DNA from: Streptomyces cellostaticus
GTDB taxonomy: Bacteria > Actinomycetota > Actinomycetes > Streptomycetales > Streptomycetaceae
NCBI RefSeq assembly: GCF_001513965.1
Contig: NZ_KQ948036.1
Coordinates: 62,001 to 126,000, forward strand
Direction of reading: 5' to 3'
DNA: 64,000 nt
This document shows positions 41,087 through 50,573 of the stretch, in pieces. The position numbers and the translations under genes were made by a program. The notes under the pieces were generated by a model. The model ran no database searches. It saw only the letters and a program-made list of their open reading frames with translations, and had not been told where the DNA came from. Every line of letters starts with the position of its first letter. Positions within the stretch are counted from its first letter, which is position 1.

Positions 41087-42463
41087 GTGCTGCGCATCCT
41101 CGACGCCCGAACCGGTGATCCCGTCGCCGCCGCGCCCGCCCGGCGCGGCCTGACCCGCATCGAGGCCTACGCCTCAGGCCTCGACCTGACCGCCCTGCGC
41201 GTGCTGCTCACCGCCGACCTCCTCGTCCGCGCCCTGGAACTCGGCGGCACCCCCGTCTGGACCATCCTCACCGCGCCCCGCCGGCACGCGGAGCTCCGCA
41301 CGGCCGCGACGACCCTGGCCATCCGCCCCTTCGAGGACGGCCGCGACCTCGCATCCGGGCTGGGCGAGGCACAAGTGATCCACGTGGTGGCGGAGAACAC
41401 CGAGAACCCCCCTGCCGAGGGCCCCCTCCTGGCCGTCGCCCCGGCCATCTGGACGGCCGCGGAGCCGCAGGACACGACGACGCCCACCGAGCCCGGCCCG
41501 GCACCGGACACCGCGGGCGCGGTGCCGGACGGGGGGCGGCTGGGCGAGTCGGGCAGGTGGTCGGGGAGCGGCCCGGACACAACAGCCGGCGCATCGCCGA
41601 GGAGCGGCTCGCGCGGTACGGGACCCGACGGCTCGGCCACCACACCGGACATGCCGTCCCCCAGCAGCGCGGGTGCTGCTCCGGAGGGGCATCTGCCCGG
41701 AGGAGGCCTGCCGAGCACGTCGGCCGCGGGGGCGGGGGGTGGGTCGGGCGCGGGGCCCGCGGCGGGGGAGCGGAGCGAGTCGGCCGGGGAAGTGGGGATG
41801 GAGTCGACCGGCGGTTCGGGCGCGGGGGCGGAGGCGGGGTCTACCGGCGAGTCGGGCCTGGCGCTGGATGAGGGGGCGCCCGGTGAGTCGGGCGCGGCAT
41901 CCGGTGTGCCGCCTCGCAGCGCCCCGGCAGGCCGCGCCACCCCGGCCCCCGGCCCCGTACCGCGTGACACGGGCGCGCCCGGCGTCCGCCCGGCCGACGC
42001 CCCTGCTCCCGGGGAGGCCCTCGCCGCTGCTTCCCGGGAGGGCCTCGCTCCCGTTCCGGGGGAGCCCCCCGTCCCCCGGCCGCCCGGCGAGCACCCCCCT
42101 CTCGATCTCCCGGCCCTCCTTTCCGACCCCGCCTCCCTGCGGCTCGCCCTCCTCTCCGTCCCGCGGAACACGGCGGTGCGGCTGGATGCCGGACGGCTCG
42201 AGGAAGCCGCGCGGACCCTCGCTCACTGGCGGCGCGCCGTCGCCGGATGGGCGCGGCAGCCCTCGCGGCCGGTGCCCGACGAGGTGCGGGCGCGTTTGCG
42301 GGCCGCGTGGGAGGACGATCTGGATCTGCCCGGGGTGCTGGACGTGCTGCGGGATGTGGAGCGTGCGCCGGGGCTGCCCGACGGGGCCCGGTTCGAGACG
42401 TACGTCTACGCGGACCGCCTGCTCGCCGTCGACCTCGCCCGTGACCTCGGGAGCCTCGCATGA
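41087..42463 (+). CDS. Degenerate cysteinyl-tRNA synthetase-like protein with low-complexity middle
   Basis: 458 residues from GTG at 41087; TACGCT lies 6 nt upstream (leaderless type). The N-terminal 125 residues (LRILDARTGDPVAAAPARRGLTRIEAYASGLDLTALRVLLTADLLVRALELGGTPVWTIL) resemble the start of CysRS but have no HIGH motif. Residues 130-340 are a Gly/Ser/Pro/Glu-rich low-complexity stretch. The C-terminal 110 residues (RAAWEDDLDLPGVLDVLRDVE) recall the CysRS anticodon-side helices. No KMSKS is visible, so no synthetase activity is expected. The next gene overlaps by ATGA. The relation to CysRS is my reading of weak motifs; an unrelated hypothetical protein is possible. Confidence 0.5.
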   Translation: MLRILDARTGDPVAAAPARRGLTRIEAYASGLDLTALRVLLTADLLVRALELGGTPVWTILTAPRRHAELRTAATTLAIRPFEDGRDLASGLGEAQVIHVVAENTENPPAEGPLLAVAPAIWTAAEPQDTTTPTEPGPAPDTAGAVPDGGRLGESGRWSGSGPDTTAGASPRSGSRGTGPDGSATTPDMPSPSSAGAAPEGHLPGGGLPSTSAAGAGGGSGAGPAAGERSESAGEVGMESTGGSGAGAEAGSTGESGLALDEGAPGESGAASGVPPRSAPAGRATPAPGPVPRDTGAPGVRPADAPAPGEALAAASREGLAPVPGEPPVPRPPGEHPPLDLPALLSDPASLRLALLSVPRNTAVRLDAGRLEEAARTLAHWRRAVAGWARQPSRPVPDEVRARLRAAWEDDLDLPGVLDVLRDVERAPGLPDGARFETYVYADRLLAVDLARDLGSLA

Positions 42464-43014
42464 TCGAGCGTGCGGGCGCGGGCCCGCTGCGCCGCCTGGT
42501 CGTGCTGCGGCACGCCAAGTCCGCCTGGCCCGAGGGCGTCGAGGACCACCGGCGTCCGCTGGCCCCGCGCGGCCTGCGGGACGCCCCGGCCGCCGGCCGT
42601 GCTCTGGCGGAGGCCGACTGCCTGCCCGACCTCGCCCTGTGCTCCCCCGCCGTGCGCGCCCGGCGCACCTGGGAGCTGGCCTCGGCCCAGTGGGGCACAC
42701 CGCCCCCGGTGCGCTACGACCGGAGGCTGTACGCGGCCGACGTACCGGACCTGCTGGAGGTCGTGCACGAGGCGCCGCGCGAGGTGGAGACGTTGCTGCT
42801 CGTCGGGCACAACCCGGGGCTGGAGGAGCTGGTCGTGGAGCTGGCCGGGGACGGACTCGACGACATGCTCGACCGGGTGCGCGTGAAGTTCCCGACCTCC
42901 GCCATCGCCGTGCTGGCGTGGCGCGGCACCGGCTGGCCCGCGCTCGCCCCGGGGACGGCCCTGCTGACGTCGTTCACCGTGCCGCGCGGAAAGAAGGAGA
43001 AGGAACAGGAGTAG
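42460..43014 (+). CDS. SixA-type histidine phosphatase
   Basis: 184 residues; ATG overlaps the preceding stop (ATGA), so it is co-translated with the CysRS-like gene. LVVLRHAKSAWPEG carries the RH catalytic motif, and VRARRTWELAS plus LLVGHNPGLEELVVELAG carry the second Arg and His of the phosphoglycerate-mutase-like fold. SixA dephosphorylates phosphohistidine in signalling proteins; the physiological substrate here is unknown. The highly charged tail (KKEKEQE) is family-variable. Confidence 0.88.
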   Translation: MIERAGAGPLRRLVVLRHAKSAWPEGVEDHRRPLAPRGLRDAPAAGRALAEADCLPDLALCSPAVRARRTWELASAQWGTPPPVRYDRRLYAADVPDLLEVVHEAPREVETLLLVGHNPGLEELVVELAGDGLDDMLDRVRVKFPTSAIAVLAWRGTGWPALAPGTALLTSFTVPRGKKEKEQE

Positions 43015-43100
43015 ACAGGCGCAGAAGGCAGAATCCTTGCCCGCGATCATGATCCGCACCTCGGGCAGGGGCGACCGCGCGGTCCGCATAGGCTGGCGGG

Positions 43101-43727
43101 ATGCAGGACGAGTACCGCACCGTCGCCCGCGCGGGCACGCACGAGACCGAGGTCAACCGCTCCCGCTTCCTGTGCGCCCTCGCCCCGGCGGCCACCGAGC
43201 AGGAGGCCCAGCAGTTCGTCGCGGCCGTCCGCAAGGAGCACGCCGACGCCACGCACAACTGCTGGGCGTACGTCATCGGCGCCGACGCGGCCGTGCAGAA
43301 GGCCAGCGACGACGGCGAACCGGGCGGCACGGCCGGCGTCCCCATGCTCCAGATGCTGCTGCGCCGCGACATGCGCTACGTCGTCGCCGTCGTCACCCGC
43401 TACTACGGCGGGGTCAAGCTCGGCGCGGGCGGGCTCATCCGTGCCTATGGCGGGGCGGTCGGCGAGGCCCTGGACGCGCTCGGCACGCTCACCCGGCGCC
43501 GGTTCCGGCTGGCCACGGTCACGGTCGACCATCAGCGCGCGGGCAAGGTCCAGAACGACCTGCGGTCCACCGGACGCGAGGTCCGGGACGTCCGTTACGC
43601 CGAGGCCGTGACCATCGAGATCGGCCTGCCGGACGCCGACGTGGACGGCTTCCGCGCGTGGCTCGCCGATGTGACGGCCGGCACGGCCGGGTTCGAACTG
43701 GGCGGAGAAGCCTACGGAGATGCGTGA
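43101..43727 (+). CDS. YigZ/IMPACT family protein
   Basis: 208 residues. N-terminal UPF0029/Impact domain with EVNRSRFLCALAPAATEQEAQQFVAAVRKEHADATHNCWAYVIG, then SDDGEPGGTAGVPMLQMLLRR and VVAVVTRYYGGVKLGAGGLIRAYGGAV, which is the most conserved family block; a ferredoxin-like DUF1949 domain closes it. The bacterial function is unclear; eukaryotic IMPACT modulates GCN2. TAGGCT at 43089-43094 is 6 nt before the ATG (leaderless type). Confidence 0.92.
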   Translation: MQDEYRTVARAGTHETEVNRSRFLCALAPAATEQEAQQFVAAVRKEHADATHNCWAYVIGADAAVQKASDDGEPGGTAGVPMLQMLLRRDMRYVVAVVTRYYGGVKLGAGGLIRAYGGAVGEALDALGTLTRRRFRLATVTVDHQRAGKVQNDLRSTGREVRDVRYAEAVTIEIGLPDADVDGFRAWLADVTAGTAGFELGGEAYGDA

Positions 43728-43834
43728 CGTTCTGCCTTAATCGGGCATAACGGGCACATGGCGGGCGGGGTATGACGGGCTGATACGGGAGTAACCGCCC
43801 GTGATGTCAGACCCGGCCGTTAGTCTCGGGGATC

Positions 43835-44998
43835 ATGCGACTTCTGCACACGTCCGACTGGCATCTCGGCCGGGCCTTCCACCGGGTGAACATGCTCGGG
43901 GCCCAGGCCGAGTTCATCGGTCACCTCGTCACCACCGTGCGCGAGCACGCGGTGGACGCGGTGGTCGTGTCGGGAGACGTGTACGACCGCGCGGTGCCCC
44001 CGCTCGCCGCGGTCGAGCTGTTCGACGACGCCCTGCACCGCCTCGCGGACCTCGGCGTGCCCACCGTGATGATCTCCGGCAACCACGACTCGGCCCGCCG
44101 TCTCGGCGTCGGCGCCGGACTCATCGACCGCGCGGGCATCCATCTGCGCACCGAGCCGTCCGCCGTCGGCACCCCGGTCGTGCTGCCGGACGCCCACGGC
44201 GATGTCGCCTTCTACGGGCTGCCGTACCTTGAGCCTGCGCTGGTCAGGGACGAGTTCGCGGTGGAGAAGGCGGGTCATGAGGCGGTGCTCGCCGCTGCCA
44301 TGGAGCGGGTCCGCGCCGACCTCGCCACACGCGCGCGGGGCACCCGTTCCGTCGTCCTCGCCCACGCCTTCGTCACCGGCGGCAAGGCCAGCGACAGCGA
44401 GCGGGACATCACCGTCGGCGGGGTGGCCGCCGTACCGGCCGGAGTCTTCGACGGCGTCGACTACGTCGCGCTGGGGCATCTGCACGGCTGCCAGACCATC
44501 ACCGAGCGGGTGCGTTATGCGGGGTCCCCGCTCGCGTACTCCTTCTCCGAGGCCGACCACCGCAAGAGCATGTGGCTCGTCGACCTGGACGCCGACGGCT
44601 CCGTCGCCGCCGAGCGCGTCGACTGCCCGGTGCCCCGCCCGCTGGCCCGCATCCGGGGCACCCTCGAGGACCTCCTCGCCGACCCCGGGCTGGCCCGCCA
44701 CGAGGAGGCCTGGGTCGAGGCCACGCTCACCGACCCGGTCCGCCCGGCCGACCCCATGGCCCGCCTCGCCGAGCGCTTCCCGCACACCCTCAGCCTCGTC
44801 TTCGACCCCGAGCGGGCCCCCGGCGACCCCCAGGTGTCGTACGCCCGGCGGCTCGCGGGCCGCAGCGACCAGCAGATCGCCCAGGACTTCGTGGCCCATG
44901 TGCGCGGCGCCGGGCCCGACCTGGGGGAGACGGCCGTGCTCCGCGAGGCCTTCGACGCGGTACGCGCCGACGCCACGGTCCGGGAGGTGGCGCGGTGA
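43835..44998 (+). CDS. sbcD: Exonuclease subunit SbcD
   Basis: 387 residues. Mre11-like metallophosphoesterase: HTSDWHLGR (D-x-H), VVVSGDVYDRAVPP (GDxxD), VMISGNHDSARRLG (GNHD), and VALGHLHGCQ further on. With SbcC it forms an ATP-dependent nuclease that cuts DNA hairpins and double-strand ends. TAGTCT at 43821-43826, 8 nt before the ATG, points to leaderless transcription. Its stop overlaps the sbcC start (GTGA), so the two subunits are translationally coupled. Confidence 0.95.
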   Translation: MRLLHTSDWHLGRAFHRVNMLGAQAEFIGHLVTTVREHAVDAVVVSGDVYDRAVPPLAAVELFDDALHRLADLGVPTVMISGNHDSARRLGVGAGLIDRAGIHLRTEPSAVGTPVVLPDAHGDVAFYGLPYLEPALVRDEFAVEKAGHEAVLAAAMERVRADLATRARGTRSVVLAHAFVTGGKASDSERDITVGGVAAVPAGVFDGVDYVALGHLHGCQTITERVRYAGSPLAYSFSEADHRKSMWLVDLDADGSVAAERVDCPVPRPLARIRGTLEDLLADPGLARHEEAWVEATLTDPVRPADPMARLAERFPHTLSLVFDPERAPGDPQVSYARRLAGRSDQQIAQDFVAHVRGAGPDLGETAVLREAFDAVRADATVREVAR

Positions 44999-47994
44999 GG
45001 CTGCACCGGCTCGACATCACCGCCTTCGGGCCCTTCGGCGGTTCGCAGACGGTGGACTTCGACGCGCTGTCCGCGGCCGGGCTGTTCCTGCTGCACGGCC
45101 CCACCGGCGCGGGCAAGACCTCCGTCCTGGACGCCGTCTGCTACGCCCTCTACGGCTCCGTGCCCGGCGCCCGGCAGAGCAGCCAGGGCATGAACCTGCG
45201 CAGCGACCACGCCGAGCCGGGCACCCGCACCGAGGTCCGGCTCGAACTCACCGTCGCGGGACGCCGGCTGGAGATCACCCGGCAGCCGCCGTGGGAGCGG
45301 CCCAAGCTGCGAGGCAAGGGCACGACGGTCGACAAGGCCCAGACCTGGCTGCGCGAGCACGACGCCCCGGTCGGCACCTGGAAGGACCTCAGCCGCTCCC
45401 ACCAGGAGATCGGCGAGGAGATCACCCAGCTGCTCGGCATGAGCCGCGAGCAGTTCTGCCAGGTCGTCCTGCTGCCCCAGGGCGACTTCGCCCGCTTCCT
45501 GCGCGCCGACGCCGAGGCCCGCGGCCGCCTGCTGGGCCGTCTCTTCGACACCCAGCGCTTCGCCGACGTCGAGAAGCGGCTCGCCGAACGCCGGCGGGCG
45601 ACCGAGGCCCGGGTACGGGAAGGCGACGCCACGCTCCTCGCGGACGCCCACCGCATGCAGCAGGAGGCAGGCGACGCCATGGAGCTGCCCGAGCTGAGCC
45701 CCGGCGAGCCGGGCCTGGCCGAGGCCGTCCTGGAGAGCGCCGCCGTCGCCCGCAGCACCGCCCGCGAACGCCTCACCCTCGCCCACTGCCGCCTCTCGGC
45801 CGCCGAGTCCGCCCATGCCGCGGCTCAGCGCGCCCTGGGCGACGTACGCGAACTCGCCCGGCTGCAGAGCCGGTTCGCCGAGGCGCGGCGGCGGGCCGAG
45901 CTCCTTCAGGAGCGGGCCGGCGCGCACCGCGAGGCGCAGGCCCGCATGGAGCGCGCCCGCAAGGCGGAGACCGTGGCGCCCGCGCTGGAGCTTCGGGACG
46001 AGGCCGAGACCGAGCACCGCAGGGCGGCGGAGAGCCAGGCACACACGCGCAGGATGCTGCCCGACTCCTTCGCCGACGCCGGTCCCGCGGGTCTCGCGGC
46101 CGCCGCGCGGAGCGCCTCCGAGCAGCTGGGCGGCCTGGAATCGGCCCGGCGCGCGGAATTGCGGCTCGCCGAGCTGATGGAGGAGCGGACCGGTTTCGAC
46201 CGGCAGGAGCGCGCCGACGAGGACGTCCTGCGCGAGGCCGACGCCTGGCTCGCCGACTGGGACACCACGCGCGCGGCCCTCCAGACCCGTATCGAGTCCG
46301 CCCAGGAGGCCGCCACCCGCGCCGAACAGCTCGCCGTCCAGCGCGAACCCGCCCGGCGGCGCCTCGACGCCGCACGCGCACGCGACGAGCTGGCCGCCGA
46401 CCTGGACGAGGCGCAACGCCGGGCGCTCGGCTCCGGACAGCGGGCACTGGACGCGCGCGCCCACTGGCTCGACCTCAAGGAACAGCGCCTGAGCGGCATC
46501 GCCGCCGAACTGGCGGCCCACCTCACCGACGGGGAGCCCTGCGCGGTCTGCGGAGCCACCGAACATCCCGCGCCCGCCCGCAAGGTCGCCGGGCACGTCG
46601 ACCGCGAGGCCGAGGAAGGCGCGCTCGCCGCCTACCAGCGCGCCGACGAACAGCACTCCGAGGACGAGCGGCGCCTCGGCGTCGTACGCGAGGCCCTGGC
46701 CGCCGCCACCGCCGAGGCCGGTGATACGCCCACCGCCCGGCTCGCCGCCGAGGCCGGCGAACTGGAGCAGGACTACGCGCGCGCCCGCCGGGACGCCTCC
46801 GTCCTGCATACCGCTCACGAGGAGCTGCGACGGGCCGAGCACGAGCGCGAGCGGCGCCTGGCCGACCGCCAGCAGGCCGCCGTACGGACCGCCTCCCGGC
46901 TCACCCGCCGCGAGACCCTGGAGCGTGAACAGGCAGCCCTGGAAGAGGAGTTGACGCAGGCGCGCGGGGCCGCCGACAGCGTGGCAGCCCGCGCCGCGCA
47001 GTTGGAGCGGCAGACGGCGCTGCTCACCGACGCCGCCGACGCCGCGCGCGCGGCCGAGGACGCGGCCCAGCGGCTCAAGGACGCCGACGCCCGCCTCGCC
47101 GACGCCGCCTACCGCGCGGGCTTCGACACCCCGCAGGCCGCGGCCGCCGCCCTCCTGGACGACGCGGCCCACCGCGCGCTGCAACACCGCCTGGACGACT
47201 GGCAGTCGCAGGAAGCGGCCGTACGGTCCGTCCTGGCCGAGGCCGACGCGGCGGCCGCCGCCCAGCAGCCGCCCGCCGACCTCGCCACGGCGGAGCGGAC
47301 CGCGGCCGCGGCGGAGCGGCGGCTGCGCGCGACGGCCTCCGCACGCGACGCGGCCGCCCGCTGCTGCACCGAGCTGGACCGGCTCTCGGCCCGCGCCGCC
47401 GAGGGCGTACGCCGCCTCGCCCCGCTGCGCGAGGAGTACGACCGGGTGGCCCGCCTGGCCACGCTCACCGCGGGCACCTCGGCCGACAACGAACGCAAGA
47501 TGCGCCTGGAGTCCTACGTACTGGCGGCCCGCTTGGAACAGGTCGCGGCCGCCGCGACGGTACGGCTGCAGCGCATGTCCTCCGGCCGCTACACCCTCGT
47601 CCACTCCGACGACCGCACCGGACGCGGCCGCAGCGGTCTCGGGCTGCACGTGGTGGACGCCTGGACCGGCCGCGAACGGGACACGGCCACGCTGTCCGGC
47701 GGCGAGACCTTCTTCGCCTCCCTCGCCCTCGCCCTCGGCCTCGCCGACGTCGTCACCGACGAGGCCGGCGGCGTCCGGCTGGACACCCTCTTCATCGACG
47801 AGGGCTTCGGCAGCCTGGACGACCAGACCCTGGACGAGGTCCTGGACGTCCTCGACTCCCTGCGCGAACGCGACCGCAGCGTGGGCATCGTCAGCCATGT
47901 GGCCGACCTGCGCCGCCGGATCCACGCACAGCTGGAGGTGGTGAAGGGGAGAGCGGGGTCTACGGTCCGGCAGCGGGGCGCGGACGGCTCGTGA
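44995..47994 (+). CDS. sbcC: Exonuclease/ATPase subunit SbcC
   Basis: 999 residues from GTG at 44995. Rad50/SMC-type protein: N-terminal Walker A GPTGAGKTS, Q-loop region QVVLLPQGDFARFLRA, long Ala/Glu/Arg-rich coiled coils, a central zinc hook CAVC near residue 519 (GEPCAVCGATEHP), and C-terminal LSGGETFFASLALALGLADVV signature followed by Walker B LFIDEGFGSLD. It works with SbcD in DNA end and hairpin processing. Coupled to sbcD by a 4-bp overlap. Confidence 0.95.
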   Translation: MRLHRLDITAFGPFGGSQTVDFDALSAAGLFLLHGPTGAGKTSVLDAVCYALYGSVPGARQSSQGMNLRSDHAEPGTRTEVRLELTVAGRRLEITRQPPWERPKLRGKGTTVDKAQTWLREHDAPVGTWKDLSRSHQEIGEEITQLLGMSREQFCQVVLLPQGDFARFLRADAEARGRLLGRLFDTQRFADVEKRLAERRRATEARVREGDATLLADAHRMQQEAGDAMELPELSPGEPGLAEAVLESAAVARSTARERLTLAHCRLSAAESAHAAAQRALGDVRELARLQSRFAEARRRAELLQERAGAHREAQARMERARKAETVAPALELRDEAETEHRRAAESQAHTRRMLPDSFADAGPAGLAAAARSASEQLGGLESARRAELRLAELMEERTGFDRQERADEDVLREADAWLADWDTTRAALQTRIESAQEAATRAEQLAVQREPARRRLDAARARDELAADLDEAQRRALGSGQRALDARAHWLDLKEQRLSGIAAELAAHLTDGEPCAVCGATEHPAPARKVAGHVDREAEEGALAAYQRADEQHSEDERRLGVVREALAAATAEAGDTPTARLAAEAGELEQDYARARRDASVLHTAHEELRRAEHERERRLADRQQAAVRTASRLTRRETLEREQAALEEELTQARGAADSVAARAAQLERQTALLTDAADAARAAEDAAQRLKDADARLADAAYRAGFDTPQAAAAALLDDAAHRALQHRLDDWQSQEAAVRSVLAEADAAAAAQQPPADLATAERTAAAAERRLRATASARDAAARCCTELDRLSARAAEGVRRLAPLREEYDRVARLATLTAGTSADNERKMRLESYVLAARLEQVAAAATVRLQRMSSGRYTLVHSDDRTGRGRSGLGLHVVDAWTGRERDTATLSGGETFFASLALALGLADVVTDEAGGVRLDTLFIDEGFGSLDDQTLDEVLDVLDSLRERDRSVGIVSHVADLRRRIHAQLEVVKGRAGSTVRQRGADGS

Positions 47995-48052
47995 ACGTCC
48001 CGTGTCCGATATTCCCGTCGGAGTCCCGTTCGGCTCGTAGATGTGGGCGCTC

Positions 48053-48919
48053 ATGACCTACTTCGAGGAGGCCGACATGCCCGCCGGTGTGTGGACGGAC
48101 GAGATGCTGGAGCAGATGCGGCAGACCGGTGACCCGGTGGGCGACGCCGCGATCGCCGAGACGTACGAGCTGGGGAAACAGGAAGAGGTGGGCAGGCGCT
48201 GCTCGGGTTCGGCAGGAACAGCGACGCGCTGCCCGCCGGCCTGCCGCCTCGGCTCCAGCGGTACTTCGAGCAGACCTCCGTACTGCCCGAGTGGGCCGAC
48301 GAGGAGCTGATCGAGCGCGGTCGCACCCTATGGGGCGTCTGGGACCCCAGGGCCGCGGGCTCCGCTCGGCACAGAAGATCCGCCTGCAGCACGCCACCAT
48401 GCGGTACCACGTCAGCTGGGCGTCGACCTGCCGCCCGAGGACCGCGACGCCTTCTTCCACGTCTGGCGGGTCGTCGGGCACGTCCTGGGGGTCGACGACC
48501 GGCTCAACCCGGCTTCCTTCGACGACGGCGCGGAACTCTTCGGCACCATCCTCAGGCGCCGACAGAAGTCCTCGCAGGCCGGCATCGCCCTGACCAAGGG
48601 CGTGCTCGACTTCATCCGTGACGTACTTCCCGGACCGGCCTTCGCCGGAGCCGGTCCGACCCTGATCCGGCACCTGATCGGTGACCAGGCCTCCGACCTC
48701 GTCAAGGTCCCGTCGGCGGACTTCACCAAGGCGGCGCTCCAGGCCGGGTCCGTGCTGAACTTCGGCTAGGGAAAGACGGGCGACACGGTGCCCCTTGCGG
48801 CGAGGGCGGCGAGCGAGCTGGGTCTGGTCGTCTTCAAGAACGGCCTCCGGCTGACCGACCGGGGCCGTCGCTACGAGTGGCAGGTTCCCACCGGACTGAC
48901 CGAGCCTCAGCCGTCCTGA
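48053..48919 (+). pseudogene. Broken MpaB-type oxygenase gene (DUF2236)
   Basis: Pieces of one protein occur in successive frames: MTYFEEADMPAGVWTDEMLEQMRQTGDP...ELGKQEEV (48053-48193); after a frameshift LLGFGRNSDALPAGLPPRLQRYFEQTSVLPEWADEELIERGRTLWGVW (to about 48348); after a deletion GRGLRSAQKIRLQHATMRYHVS (to about 48410); after another deletion LGVDLPPEDRDAFFHVWRVVGHVLGV...FTKAALQAGSVLNFG, an in-frame TAG near 48767, and a final GKTGDTVPLAARAASELGLVVFKNGLRL to the stop at 48919. Intact relatives are about 370-400 residues heme-type latex-clearing/MpaB family oxygenases. At least four lesions make it non-functional. Confidence 0.85.
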
Positions 48920-48964
48920 GAGCAACTCGCCCGGACCCACGACGGCACGCCCAGCCGGAGGTGG

Positions 48965-49411
48965 TCAGTGGCCCAGCGGGCGTCGGGGCAGGGGTGAGGA
49001 GTACACCACGCTGGTGGTCACCGAGCCCAGCGAGCCGATCTTCCCCGAGACCTCTTCCAGATGGGACATGGACCGCGCGGTGACCTTGATGACGAAGCAG
49101 TCGTCGCCGGTCACGTGGTGGGCCTCGAGGATCTCCGGGGTCGCGGCCACCAGGTCGTGGAACGGCTTGTAGTTGCCGTTCGGGTACCTCAGGCGCACGA
49201 ACGCGAGGATCGGCAGGCCGAGGCGTTCGGGGTCGACGACCGCCGCATACCCCTGGATGACGCCCGCCTCCTCCAGGCGGCGCACCCGCTCGGTCACCGC
49301 GCTCGGCGACATGGCGACGGCGCGCGCCAGCTCGGCGTAGCTGGCGCGGCCGTCCCGCTGGAGGACGTCGAGGATGCGCCAGTCGGTGGCGTCCGGGGAA
49401 TACGCGGTCAC
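48965..49411 (-). CDS. Lrp/AsnC-family transcriptional regulator
   Basis: 148 residues from GTG at 49411 (a longer frame from 49474 is open). N-terminal HTH: DATDWRILDVLQRDGRASYAELARAVAMSPSAVTERVRRLEEAGVIQGYAAVVDPERLG, then the RAM ligand-binding domain (ILEAHHVTGDDCFVIKVTARSMSHLEEV). Responds to an amino acid or similar ligand. It is divergent from the rhodanese gene (95 bp between starts) and probably controls it. Confidence 0.92.
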   Translation of the reverse strand: MTAYSPDATDWRILDVLQRDGRASYAELARAVAMSPSAVTERVRRLEEAGVIQGYAAVVDPERLGLPILAFVRLRYPNGNYKPFHDLVAATPEILEAHHVTGDDCFVIKVTARSMSHLEEVSGKIGSLGSVTTSVVYSSPLPRRPLGH

Positions 49412-49505
49412 CCTGGATGGATAGCAGGGAAATCCACGGCCGATCAAGAGGAACCCGGGGGATCTCCCCTTCAAGGAGCCGGTCGGAGGTCATAGATTTT
49501 CAGTC

Positions 49506-49979
49506 ATGATCACCGACACCGTGAACCCCGTCCTGCGCGTCTCGCCCGCCGCTCCCGCCGAGGCCGCCGCCTACTTCCGGGCGAGCCTCGCCTTCCACGC
49601 CGACGTCTCCGACGTGGCCGCCGCGCTCGCGGCCGAGGGCGACCCCGGCTTCGTCGTGGTCGACTCCCGGTCCACCGAGTCCTGGGACCAGGGGCACATC
49701 CCCGGCGCGATCCACCTGCCGACCGCGCTCATCCCCGAGCAGGCCGGGCAACTCCTCGACAGGTCCGTGCCGGTGGTGACGTACTGCTGGGGCCCCGGCT
49801 GCAACGGCGCCACCCGCGCCGCCCTCGCCCTGGCCGAACTCGGCTACCAGGTCAAGGAGATGCTCGGCGGCTTCGAGTACTGGGCCCGGGAAGGCTTCGC
49901 GTACGAGACCTGGCAGGGTCCGGCGCGCCGGGACGCCGATCCGCTGACCGCACCCGTGGAAGGCGAGTGCGGCTGCTGA
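49506..49979 (+). CDS. Rhodanese-like sulfurtransferase
   Basis: 157 residues. Single rhodanese domain: FVVVDSRSTESWDQGHIPGAIHLPTALIP, active-site loop VTYCWGPGCNGATRAALALAELGYQVKEMLGGFEYWAREG. The loop has two cysteines (YCWGPGC), the first at the canonical position. The C-terminus ends ECGC. Likely handles sulfane sulfur or acts as a redox relay; divergent Lrp-type regulator suggests control by amino-acid status. Confidence 0.9.
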   Translation: MITDTVNPVLRVSPAAPAEAAAYFRASLAFHADVSDVAAALAAEGDPGFVVVDSRSTESWDQGHIPGAIHLPTALIPEQAGQLLDRSVPVVTYCWGPGCNGATRAALALAELGYQVKEMLGGFEYWAREGFAYETWQGPARRDADPLTAPVEGECGC

Positions 49980-50003
49980 CGCCTGCCCGTGTAGGTTCTG
50001 CCC

Positions 50004-50519
50004 ATGGCTCGATACGCGGATCCAGGCGCGCTGGAGTGGGTGGAGTCGGGCGGCGGCCCGCTGATAGCGGTGCCGGAGACGGTGCTGCCGTTCTGGGCGG
50101 GCGCCGACAGCGAGGAACTCGACACGGACTACGACCGCGCGTGCGAGGTCGACGGCTACGTCGGCCTGCTCCCGGTGGGCGACAGCGCGGCCCTCGTCTT
50201 CGGCGACGAACCCGCCTCCACCTCCTACCTGCCCGACCACGGCACCTTCGTGCGCTGGTCCGCCGCGAACTCCGAGGACGAACTGCTGGCCAAGATCCCC
50301 GCCGCACTCGACGCGGCCGTGTGGGCCCACGAGATCCGCTGGAACGTGCCCGGCCCGGTGGTGCTGTTCGACTCGGCCTGGCCGGGCGGCGCGGCCGAGG
50401 GCGAGGAACATCTGCGCGTCCCGCTGGAACCGGGCCCGTACGCGGTGCGCGCCGCGTACGCCCGGCCGGGACCGGAGACCTGGGTCGGCCTGGTCCAGCT
50501 CAGACGCCTCGCCGACTGA
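50004..50519 (+). CDS. Imm21 family immunity-type protein
   Basis: 171 residues. The start WVESGGGPLIAVPETVLPFWAGADSE and the acidic DTDYDRACEVDGYVGLLPVGDSAALVFGDEPASTSYLPDHGTFVRW region match immunity protein 21, a family predicted to neutralise polymorphic toxins. No toxin or WXG100/DUF gene is next to it, so it is an orphan copy. TAGGTT at 49992-49997 is 6 nt before the ATG (leaderless type). Confidence 0.75.
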   Translation: MARYADPGALEWVESGGGPLIAVPETVLPFWAGADSEELDTDYDRACEVDGYVGLLPVGDSAALVFGDEPASTSYLPDHGTFVRWSAANSEDELLAKIPAALDAAVWAHEIRWNVPGPVVLFDSAWPGGAAEGEEHLRVPLEPGPYAVRAAYARPGPETWVGLVQLRRLAD

Positions 50520-50573
50520 CCGGGCCGCCGAAGGGGGTGCCCCCGCGCGAGCTTTGTCCGGGCGTGGGGGAAG

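Noticed and set aside
44515..48054. 1179-codon minus-strand frame opposite sbcDC
   Set aside because: Antisense shadow of two well-supported DNA-repair genes.
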